Assembly: GCA_021204635.1 (NCBI GenBank)
Contig: JAJPZB010000074.1
Span: forward strand, 1 to 13,468
Reading direction: 5' to 3'
Source: Opitutia bacterium
GTDB lineage: Bacteria; Verrucomicrobiota; Verrucomicrobiia; Opitutales; UBA953
Length of the DNA: 13,468 nucleotides
The notes under the pieces are model-generated. The model did no database searches and was not told the origin of the DNA. It worked only from the letters and a program-made list of their open reading frames with translations. Positions 1-7,052 of this stretch are shown here, piece by piece (position 1 is the stretch's first letter; each line of letters opens with the position of its first letter). Position numbers and translations under genes: made by a program.

Positions 1-2
1 CA

Positions 3-222
3 CACGTAATTCTCCCGCTAAGTTAGCGGGAGGGGACCACGATAGTGGTGAGGGAGTGTGTTGGTTGTGCGTCACCTGACTTTGCTCCCCACCACCAACC
101 CTGCACCACGCGGATCGAAGTTACGACGCGCGTTTCTCGCGCGATAAAAATTCGCAACACACGCTCTCACCACCGACTGCGTCGGCGGTCCCCTCCCTCT
201 AACTTAGAGGGAGAATTGCGTG
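3..222. repeat. MITE-like element with hairpin-rich terminal inverted repeats
   Basis: The two ends are inverted copies of each other. Reading inward, the left end (3-63) begins CACGTAATTCTCCC and the right end (222 back to about 154) begins CACGCAATTCTCCC. Each arm holds two hairpins in series. The left arm has a 21-nt palindrome at 12-32 centred on AAGTT, then ACCAC-GATA-GTGGT at 36-49. The right arm has the equivalent palindrome at 193-213 and a CCGAC-TGC-GTCGG stem at 173-185. Stem bases differ between the arms, but pairing is kept. No transposase or other credible ORF is inside. Related copies lie at 11143-11246 (half) and 13456-13468 (cut by the window end). A MITE-like mobile repeat is the best reading; a structured intergenic RNA element is the alternative. 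Confidence 0.7.
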
Positions 223-432
223 TTTACTAAGCTCTCGCAACAGACCCAAATCCCGCCACCAACCCAATTCCGCCACAAACCCTTACCACAAACTGCCGTG
301 AGGGACGTTAGTCCCGAACAAATCCGTGTGACAACAATCGTGGCAGGTTGCCGCCACCACCAACCCAAATTTCACCACCAACCCTCCGGAAAAACCTCCC
401 CACAAACTCATCTCGCCACCAACCCGCCACCA
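223..432. repeat. C/A-rich intergenic repeat arm downstream of ugd
   Basis: This 210-bp stretch between the MITE-like element and the ugd stop codon has no credible gene. It is built from many variants of CCACCAACCC and CCACAAACTC and contains a conserved core at 295-345. Read on the minus strand it matches the G/T-rich arms at 10984-11142 and 13220-13455 in order: GGTGG-rich tail, core, GGTTGGTGG-rich stretch, then the CACGCAATTCTCC element end. Its gene-proximal part (about 371-432) also aligns with 11247-11308, next to the nth stop codon. No classical terminator (GC hairpin followed by a T-run) was seen for ugd here. Confidence 0.65.
295..345 (-). repeat. Conserved intergenic core, copy 1
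   Basis: Read on the minus strand this 51-bp segment contains GTCACACGGATTTGTTCGGG followed by ACTAACGTCCCTCACGG. The same block recurs at 11027-11074 and 13301-13348, with the central 28 bases identical in all three. It includes a small stem, GGGAC-TAAC-GTCCC (302-315 on the + strand). It is far better conserved than the low-complexity DNA around it, so it is probably the functional part of the arm. Its role is unknown. Confidence 0.75.
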
Positions 433-1719
433 CTACCTGCCAATTGAAACATACTCCACTCCGGCGTCGCGCATGGCGGCAACGGGGAAGCAGTTCCTGC
501 CATCGAGCACGAGAGGCCGGCGCATGAGCTTCGGGAAAGTCGCGGGCGCAATGGCGCGAACCGTTTCCCATTCCGTAAAAATAAAGCAGATATCCGCACC
601 CGAGAGCGCGTCTTCCACGCGCGGGCAATACTCGATTTCCCTCGGGTAGAGCTTCCTGAAATTCTTTTCCGCAATCGGATCCCACGCCGCCACAATGGCG
701 CCGTCTTCCAAGAGCAGCGGCACATTTGTCAGCGCCGGCCCGTCGCGCAAATCGTCTGTCCCGGGCTTAAACGCGAGCCCGAGCACCGCGACACGCTTGC
801 CCGCCAAACTCTCGTAAAATTGCCGCGACCTTTTGAACAGCTTCAACTTTTGGTTGTCGTTCACCTCTATCGCCGCCTTGACCGTCTTGATCTCGCGGTC
901 GTGGAAGTTTGCCAACCAGTGAAGCGCCTTAGTGTCCTTCGGGAAGCACGAGCCCCCATAGCCGATGCCCGCGCGCAAAAACTTGTTGCCGATTCGCGGG
1001 TCGTAGCCCATGCCGGCGGTGACGGAATCGATGTCCGCGCCGACGCTCTCGCACACGTTTGCGATTTCGTTGATGTAAGAAATTTTCAGTGCGAGAAAGT
1101 CGTTCGACGCGTATTTCACCATCTCCGCGCTGCGGCGGTTCATCACGAGGACGGGCGCGTCGAAGCCCGCGTACATGCGCCGGATTTTTTCGGCGGCTTC
1201 GGGATTTTCGGCGCCGATAACAATGCGGCTCGGGAAAAGCGTGTCGCGCACCGCCGTGCCCTGCGCAAGAAATTCCGGATTGGAGACCACGTCGATCTTC
1301 ACCCTGCCCGCAAGCCCTTTGCGCAAGCGGGATTCCACCTTGTCGTTCGTGCCAATCGGCACCGTCGATTTCACAATGACGACGCTGTCGCGCCCGAGAT
1401 GCGCCGCAATGTTGTCAACTGCTGCGTAGAGGTATGACAGGTTTGCCGAGCCGTCCATCTTCTCCGGCGTCCCGACCCCGATGATTATCACCTCGGCGTC
1501 GCGGTATGCCGTCGCAGCGTCCGTCGTAAACGTCAGCCGCGACCGGTTTTTCGCTAAAAGTTCGTCCAAGCCCGCCTCGTAAATCGGAGACTTCCCCGAT
1601 TTCAGCAAGCCAATCTTGCCCTCATCTACGTCGGTGCAAACAACGTCGTGCCCGCGCTCCGCCAAGCAAACGCCCGTCACCAACCCGACATAACCCGTTC
1701 CCGCAACCGTTATCTTCAT
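433..1719 (-). CDS. ugd: UDP-glucose 6-dehydrogenase
   Basis: The 428-aa product is a full-length cytoplasmic member of the UDP-glucose/GDP-mannose dehydrogenase family. Such enzymes oxidise UDP-glucose twice with NAD+ to give UDP-glucuronate, a sugar donor for capsule and exopolysaccharide. The N-terminal Rossmann motif GTGYVG is at residues 7-12, GVGTP at 81-85, the KSTVPIGT segment at 117-124, and the catalytic cysteine is C258 in GYGGSCFPKD. The C-terminal UDP-binding domain has GLAFKPGTDDLRDGP. The chosen ATG has a strong Shine-Dalgarno sequence, GGAGG, 7 bp upstream (1727-1731). It lies 47 bp after the 1204-aa glycosyltransferase gene on the same strand and is probably the last gene of that operon. 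A UDP-N-acetyl-hexosamine dehydrogenase is less likely, because this is the single-chain length and motif pattern typical of Ugd. Its base composition is GC-rich, unlike the preceding two genes. Confidence 0.95.
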   Translation of the reverse strand: MKITVAGTGYVGLVTGVCLAERGHDVVCTDVDEGKIGLLKSGKSPIYEAGLDELLAKNRSRLTFTTDAATAYRDAEVIIIGVGTPEKMDGSANLSYLYAAVDNIAAHLGRDSVVIVKSTVPIGTNDKVESRLRKGLAGRVKIDVVSNPEFLAQGTAVRDTLFPSRIVIGAENPEAAEKIRRMYAGFDAPVLVMNRRSAEMVKYASNDFLALKISYINEIANVCESVGADIDSVTAGMGYDPRIGNKFLRAGIGYGGSCFPKDTKALHWLANFHDREIKTVKAAIEVNDNQKLKLFKRSRQFYESLAGKRVAVLGLAFKPGTDDLRDGPALTNVPLLLEDGAIVAAWDPIAEKNFRKLYPREIEYCPRVEDALSGADICFIFTEWETVRAIAPATFPKLMRRPLVLDGRNCFPVAAMRDAGVEYVSIGR

Positions 1720-1726
1720 TTTTTAT

Positions 1727-1731
1727 CCTCC
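1727..1731 (-). promoter_or_regulatory. Ribosome binding site of ugd
   Basis: GGAGG on the minus strand lies 7 bp before the ugd ATG and fixes that start. It is the clearest Shine-Dalgarno sequence in the operon. The three glycosyltransferase genes and glf lack a comparable one. Confidence 0.85.
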
Positions 1732-1766
1732 GTTATATTTTTATTTTACTCTGTTTTAAAACGAAT

Positions 1767-4700
1767 TCAGCACGAGCACAAGAATTTCAAATCCGAGGAT
1801 GTCGCAATCCAAAATTGCTTTTCACCATAATAGATTTTTTCAAAAAACTCTATATTTGCTTCTTTCAAAATCCGCCGAATCTCGGCGGCTGTTGCCTTTT
1901 CGCCCGCGCGATTGTAATCATCAAGCATTATGACGAATGAAGAATTAAGACACTCGGGCAAAAGCGGGAGGATATCCACCCGCGCATACTTCTTTGCCAT
2001 GCCACCGAATGGTCCATCTATGCAAATAAAATCAAATTTCTTGCCCGAAAACGTCTTTGCGAAATCTTTGTATACGACAACTTCGGGAGCATCGCCATAT
2101 GCGACTTTTGCCAACTCGAGCATTTTTACTTCCGTACTTTTGGGAAGATCAAACGACTTGGAGAAATTTTCTTTCCACAGCAGATCGTGCTCTACAACCG
2201 TGTGAACTATCTTCGGGTTGCCCGCGGCATACTGAGAGATCATCCGGGTGGTCTGCCCCAACCCGAGTTCAAGTATGCAACGTGGTTTTGCGTCTGTTAA
2301 AACTCGATACAAAACGTATAAGAACGGATAGCCAACAGCCCAACGCCCAGGGAAAAACGACTTATTCGCAAGCCAATCTGAATTTGCGATGGCGTTGTTA
2401 AATACCTGCCCCCACTCCAATTCACTCAGCGCAGATTTCATAAACGCCGTTGCATGTATTATATCGTCGAGAAGTCTTTTGACGGTATCGCCACCTGCCG
2501 ACGCTTGTTCCGCAGATTGTTTCAGGGTCGCGACTGACGAAGAAATGTCCTGTAAATTTTGCGCGACTTTCGCGAACTCTGGCAAAAGTACATTTGCGGT
2601 GTATTCCTTACCCTCCGTTGCCGATTGGGCAACAAATTGTTTCAAAACTGCAACATCTTGACGAATCGCATCCATTTCCTGCACCATTTCGGCTTGCGCG
2701 TTCTCCACAAGTTCCTTCTGCGCCTGTGACGCCGCCAACACCCGCAAGGAAATTCTTTCCCGAATCCACCCTATGCGATTGCTATGCTCTTGAACAATCT
2801 GCCGTTTCACCTCGTCAAGTTTCTTGTTTGTCTCGTCACGCAATTTACGAACCTCAGCATTCAACGCATCTCGCGACTTACGGATCTCAACATCCTGCGC
2901 ACATCGCAATCCCCGGAGTTCTGCAATAAAACCTTGCATTTGCTCGCCAAGCATCCTGCACAAATTTCTCGTCTGCACTTCTAAATTTTCGCGGAGATGG
3001 CGCTCTATGTGGACCATTTTCCCACGGGTTGCGGGCACAACCGCGTCAAAAACACGCCAAAACACGCTCTTGCTCCTTCCACGCTCGCGCAAAATCGCAA
3101 GTTCGCTCGGAGATAATTTATTTATATCTATACCATCTTTTGGCCTTAAATTCAGATGTTTCGCCCGAAACGCGATGCGGTTTTTTTTTGAAAAGATTAA
3201 TAGCGCTACAACCCGGACGAGAACGCGCTTGAAAACCCCATCCTTATCTTGTTTAAGGAGAGTATCTGCAGTATTGCGACCTTTCAATATAGGACCAGAA
3301 CCTTGGGCTCGTGAATTACCCTTGGGCGAATCGCTAGAGGGAGAAGCCCCTCCCCTCATCCGTAAATTACTATTTCTGAAAGAACTTTCGCCTCTTGCAC
3401 ACTGCATTTGAGATTCTTGAATCTTTTTCGGTAGATCCAGTTCTTCTATTTTCTTACGTAGTTGAATTACCAATTCAGAATCATTAAATCTCTTTTCCAA
3501 CAGCTCGTTTCGAGCGACCACTTTTTCTTCTACCGAAAGCTCCTTATAAATGCCATAAAGAATCGGCACGATCCTAAGGCAATGTCCATACAGTACCTTC
3601 GCAAACTCTGTCCCCACTTCCTTCTTACGAACCTTTTCTATGTCATTAACAACCCTAAAATAGCTATCAAAATTACCAATATCCCTTTCTCGCGTCATTA
3701 TGGAGCCCTCACGAACTCTCCTCAAATAATATGAATCATGAACGACAAAAGCTCGTTTCGCAAAACGCAAAAGCAAAAAGAAGAAAAGATGATCCTCATA
3801 AAGGCACTTTTCTGGGAATCTGATATTATTATCTTCAAGAAATTTTGCCCGAGATATGAAACAATACGCAGACATGAAATCTGCCCTATTTTTCTGCATA
3901 AGTACCGACAGATCTTTCCCTGCCATTACAGACGGATAATTTCCCCGCCTTATATAAAATTCTTTGTACCCCTTATGTTTTTTCTCTAATTCAACTGTCT
4001 CAAAAAATGGCTCCGCTCCAAAAAACAGAACATCCAAATTCAGGTTACCCGCCTCTTCAAACATTTCTTGTAGCGCATACAATCGCAAAATATCATCAGA
4101 ATCCACGAAATAAATGTATTTACCCTTAGAATTTTCAATCCCCGTATTTCTTGCTGCTCCTAAACCGTTATTCTCCTTCCTAACTATCTTTATCCGCGAA
4201 TCGCGTTTGGCATACTCCTGTAAAATCTTTGGCGACGAATCCGTAGATCCGTCATCAACGCAAACAATCTCGATTTCCTTTAATGTTTGGTTGACGATAG
4301 AATCCAAACACTCTGCCAAATACTCCTCTACGTTGTAAACAGGGACTACTACAGAGACTTTGATTCTCGGTTCAAAAATATCTCCGTAAACCGAAAAATA
4401 GGAAGTATCTGGTTTGTATTTCCGCGCAAGTGCAATATCCACCAACCCGTCTATGTCGCAAAGGATGTGAAAAATTTTTTTAGCGATTGGGGTTGCAGAA
4501 TCCGGCAAAGGTTGCGATCCGTAGCTTACCACTAATTCCGGAAAAGAATTTATAACAGCGCAGATTCTCGGTTTGAACTCTTCGAAGAGACGATGAATTT
4601 GAAGCCAATGCAATTTTGCATAGCCACGCTCACGAGAAAATTCCAATTGATCGCGTATTCCGCATAGCAGGTCAAATATCCGACGAGGATCTGTAAAATC

Positions 4701-5381
4701 ATGCTGATTATGCCCCCATCGGTAAATGTATGTCGGTCGCTGCAATGCACAAAACTTTCCTGCCGCTTCAAGGGCGCGAGCACAAAAAGGAGGGTCTTGA
4801 AACCTTATGTATTCCGGGTAAAAGATCTCGTCTTCGACAAGCATTTCCCTGTCGAAAATGTAGCGATAAAAACCATAGTCATATTGCCATTCGGAAAAAC
4901 TCAGGATCCCGTCCTTTACAAAGGCATGATCTGCAATGTATCCCGACCTGCAAGGCGGCGAGATTTTATTTTTAAGGATATTGAAAGTGTGAACAGATCC
5001 GCCGCAAACTTTAACATGGTTTTCTTTTGCCGCACTGTAAAGTTCAGCATAAGTTCTTCCGTCGGGCAAAAAGTCGTCGGGATCAAGAAATGCGACAAAT
5101 TCGCCCTTGGCAGCGCGGATTCCGACGTTGCGAGCCGCACCGACTCCCCTGTTTTCCTGCGTGATTACATGAATGCGCGAATCGCGAGTTGCATACTCTG
5201 CAAGAATCTGAGGAGTTGAATCCGTAGAACCGTCATCTATGCAAATCATCTCTATGTTTCTCAGTGTCTGACATAAAACAGAATCAAGAGCCTGCGCCAA
5301 GTATTTCTCCACGTTAAATACGGGAATAATTACCGAAATGCAGGGAATTTGTGTGTTTGTGAGTGCCGTGTTATCAGCCAT
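1767..5381 (-). CDS. Double GT2 glycosyltransferase / coiled-coil / methyltransferase-like fusion (1204 aa)
   Basis: Four modules are visible. GT-A family 2 domain 1 begins SVIIPVFN (16-23), with DDGSTD (49-54) and the metal-binding DPDD (100-103). Domain 2 begins SVVVPVYN (343-350), with DDGST (376-380), DSDD (427-430) and the acceptor-side YED (528-530). Residues about 780-985 are an Arg/Glu/Lys-rich coiled coil. The C-terminus resembles a class I SAM-binding domain: ILELGLGQTT (1036-1045), VVEHD (1062-1066), FDFICIDGP (1116-1124). A Gly/Ser-rich linker (about 662-705) and an A9 tract precede the coiled coil. The start MADN aligns with MEDN of the 747-aa protein; a 48-residue longer reading (from 5525) would sit in duplicated DNA and is not favoured. 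No clear Shine-Dalgarno is present. The first 100 residues are 74% identical to the 747-aa protein. It probably acts at the inner face of the membrane on a growing glycan; donor sugars and the methylation target cannot be read from sequence. Confidence 0.85.
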   Translation of the reverse strand: MADNTALTNTQIPCISVIIPVFNVEKYLAQALDSVLCQTLRNIEMICIDDGSTDSTPQILAEYATRDSRIHVITQENRGVGAARNVGIRAAKGEFVAFLDPDDFLPDGRTYAELYSAAKENHVKVCGGSVHTFNILKNKISPPCRSGYIADHAFVKDGILSFSEWQYDYGFYRYIFDREMLVEDEIFYPEYIRFQDPPFCARALEAAGKFCALQRPTYIYRWGHNQHDFTDPRRIFDLLCGIRDQLEFSRERGYAKLHWLQIHRLFEEFKPRICAVINSFPELVVSYGSQPLPDSATPIAKKIFHILCDIDGLVDIALARKYKPDTSYFSVYGDIFEPRIKVSVVVPVYNVEEYLAECLDSIVNQTLKEIEIVCVDDGSTDSSPKILQEYAKRDSRIKIVRKENNGLGAARNTGIENSKGKYIYFVDSDDILRLYALQEMFEEAGNLNLDVLFFGAEPFFETVELEKKHKGYKEFYIRRGNYPSVMAGKDLSVLMQKNRADFMSAYCFISRAKFLEDNNIRFPEKCLYEDHLFFFLLLRFAKRAFVVHDSYYLRRVREGSIMTRERDIGNFDSYFRVVNDIEKVRKKEVGTEFAKVLYGHCLRIVPILYGIYKELSVEEKVVARNELLEKRFNDSELVIQLRKKIEELDLPKKIQESQMQCARGESSFRNSNLRMRGGASPSSDSPKGNSRAQGSGPILKGRNTADTLLKQDKDGVFKRVLVRVVALLIFSKKNRIAFRAKHLNLRPKDGIDINKLSPSELAILRERGRSKSVFWRVFDAVVPATRGKMVHIERHLRENLEVQTRNLCRMLGEQMQGFIAELRGLRCAQDVEIRKSRDALNAEVRKLRDETNKKLDEVKRQIVQEHSNRIGWIRERISLRVLAASQAQKELVENAQAEMVQEMDAIRQDVAVLKQFVAQSATEGKEYTANVLLPEFAKVAQNLQDISSSVATLKQSAEQASAGGDTVKRLLDDIIHATAFMKSALSELEWGQVFNNAIANSDWLANKSFFPGRWAVGYPFLYVLYRVLTDAKPRCILELGLGQTTRMISQYAAGNPKIVHTVVEHDLLWKENFSKSFDLPKSTEVKMLELAKVAYGDAPEVVVYKDFAKTFSGKKFDFICIDGPFGGMAKKYARVDILPLLPECLNSSFVIMLDDYNRAGEKATAAEIRRILKEANIEFFEKIYYGEKQFWIATSSDLKFLCSC
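3181..3189 (-). repeat. A9 homopolymer tract inside the fusion glycosyltransferase gene
   Basis: Nine consecutive A on the coding strand span codons 731-734 (Ser-Lys-Lys-Asn), after the second glycosyltransferase domain and before the coiled coil. Such runs can slip in replication or transcription. A slip here would separate the sugar transferases from the coiled-coil and methyltransferase-like part. The frame is intact as read. Confidence 0.6.
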
Positions 5382-6193
5382 ATTAGTTATTAGAAAAATG
5401 TTAGATGATTTTGGCAGAACACCTATCAAAAAAAACAAGAGAAAAACTTCACTTTTGCGGATTTCCGAAATCTTACGATTGCAAGTTCCTTTTAGAATTG
5501 ATTTTTGAACCCTTGCAAGAACCATTCGTGTCAGCAGGTGTTTTCCTGATATCGATTCCGTCTCTCGGCGTCAAATCAATGTGTCGGGCACGCCAACGTT
5601 TGCGAGCAGATTTATTTAATATAAACATTGCCGCGATCCTCACGACAAGGCGCTTTAGGAGACTGTCTCCACGAAATGCAACTCGGGAGGGTGCACCTTC
5701 TGACATCTTGGACAAATTTTGTTTTCTATTCGCCAGGTCTTTGAGAAATGCGTCCGGTTTTCTCACTAAAAGCTTTATTTTCTTCCAATTTTTATCAGAA
5801 AAATCCTTTTCCCGTAGTAGCCCTTCCATTAGAAGTTTTGCCGTTATTCTCGATTTTTCATATACAAATTCTTTCTCAAATTCCTCTCCAATCCGGCCAA
5901 ATGTCCATTCGAGACTGTCAACTCTGCAATACAAATGAGCCCAGGTTTCTTTAAGTCGATTCCACAACTCCTGATCTTGCTCAATCCTGCGTCTTATGTA
6001 GCGGAACTCTTCGTCGCGAGAAAAAACTTTGTCTTTTGCAAAAACAGAAGATCCCGAATTATCACGGCGCAACATGTAGTAGGGTTTGTCGACAAAATAA
6101 ACTTTCCCTGCATAGCAAAAACTTAAGAACCAAAATCCGTTATCTTGAAATGCCGCACCAGGGGTTTCGTTCCATCTTATATTATTTTCTACC
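5331..6193. repeat. 859-bp perfect tandem duplication, left copy
   Basis: Base i matches base i+859 from 5331 to 6193, with no mismatch seen by eye and identical translations in every frame examined. The copies share TACC at each joint (5331-5334, 6190-6193, 7049-7052), so the period is 859 bp with a 4-bp microhomology. This copy holds the end of the chimeric ORF, the 91-bp intergenic segment and the true start of the 1204-aa gene. No transposase or inverted ends are associated. Confidence 0.93.
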
Positions 6194-6240
6194 GAAATGC
6201 AGGGAATTTGTGTGTTTGTGAGTGCCGTGTTATCAGCCAT
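5473..6240 (-). pseudogene. Chimeric glycosyltransferase fragment made by the tandem duplication (255 aa)
   Basis: This ORF starts with the first 17 residues of the 1204-aa protein (MADN to CISV). At TACC/GGTA it then joins in frame to residues 510-747 of the 747-aa protein, ending at that protein's natural stop. It lacks both nucleotide-sugar-binding cores (no DDG and no DxDD motif). It keeps only the acceptor-side FQDN segment, the Arg-rich C-terminal tail and the DGID motif, so it is unlikely to transfer sugar. It sits between its two parents on the same strand and would be transcribed with the operon. Its ATG has the same context as that of the 1204-aa gene. It is best seen as duplication debris, though an accessory C-terminal-module protein or an assembly artefact cannot be excluded. 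Confidence 0.8.
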
Positions 6241-7052
6241 ATTAGTTATTAGAAAAATGTTAGATGATTTTGGCAGAACACCTATCAAAAAAAACAAGAG
6301 AAAAACTTCACTTTTGCGGATTTCCGAAATCTTACGATTGCAAGTTCCTTTTAGAATTGATTTTTGAACCCTTGCAAGAACCATTCGTGTCAGCAGGTGT
6401 TTTCCTGATATCGATTCCGTCTCTCGGCGTCAAATCAATGTGTCGGGCACGCCAACGTTTGCGAGCAGATTTATTTAATATAAACATTGCCGCGATCCTC
6501 ACGACAAGGCGCTTTAGGAGACTGTCTCCACGAAATGCAACTCGGGAGGGTGCACCTTCTGACATCTTGGACAAATTTTGTTTTCTATTCGCCAGGTCTT
6601 TGAGAAATGCGTCCGGTTTTCTCACTAAAAGCTTTATTTTCTTCCAATTTTTATCAGAAAAATCCTTTTCCCGTAGTAGCCCTTCCATTAGAAGTTTTGC
6701 CGTTATTCTCGATTTTTCATATACAAATTCTTTCTCAAATTCCTCTCCAATCCGGCCAAATGTCCATTCGAGACTGTCAACTCTGCAATACAAATGAGCC
6801 CAGGTTTCTTTAAGTCGATTCCACAACTCCTGATCTTGCTCAATCCTGCGTCTTATGTAGCGGAACTCTTCGTCGCGAGAAAAAACTTTGTCTTTTGCAA
6901 AAACAGAAGATCCCGAATTATCACGGCGCAACATGTAGTAGGGTTTGTCGACAAAATAAACTTTCCCTGCATAGCAAAAACTTAAGAACCAAAATCCGTT
7001 ATCTTGAAATGCCGCACCAGGGGTTTCGTTCCATCTTATATTATTTTCTACC
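6190..7052. repeat. 859-bp perfect tandem duplication, right copy
   Basis: This is the right-hand copy, overlapping the left one by the shared TACC. It contains the C-terminal 238 codons of the 747-aa gene with its stop, the 91-bp gap and the first 17 codons copied from the 1204-aa gene. Because the intact 747-aa gene reads through the right joint and the intact 1204-aa gene through the left joint, both parents survived. Recombination between the copies would restore a single-copy locus by losing 859 bp. Confidence 0.93.

Noticed and set aside
193..213. Rho-independent terminator from the palindrome CTCCCTCTAACTTAGAGGGA(G).
   Set aside because: There is no T-run after the stem on either strand, and the palindrome is part of the mobile-type repeat.
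223..432. A CRISPR array formed by the repeated CCACCAACCC units.
   Set aside because: Units are about 10 bp, irregular and without uniform spacers; no cas gene is present.
820..1437. A 205-codon open frame on the + strand opposite ugd.
   Set aside because: Antisense shadow of a GC-rich gene; its composition (many His, Arg, Ala, Val) does not look like a protein.
5382..5525. A 48-residue N-terminal extension of the 1204-aa protein with a hydrophobic stretch (also at 6241-6384).
   Set aside because: In the right copy it overlaps the end of the 747-aa gene in another frame, and MADN aligns with the start of the paralogue; the hydrophobic run looks accidental.
5331..7052. A composite transposon or insertion sequence explaining the duplicated segment.
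   Set aside because: No transposase, no inverted ends and no target-site duplication; only a 4-bp microhomology at the joints.
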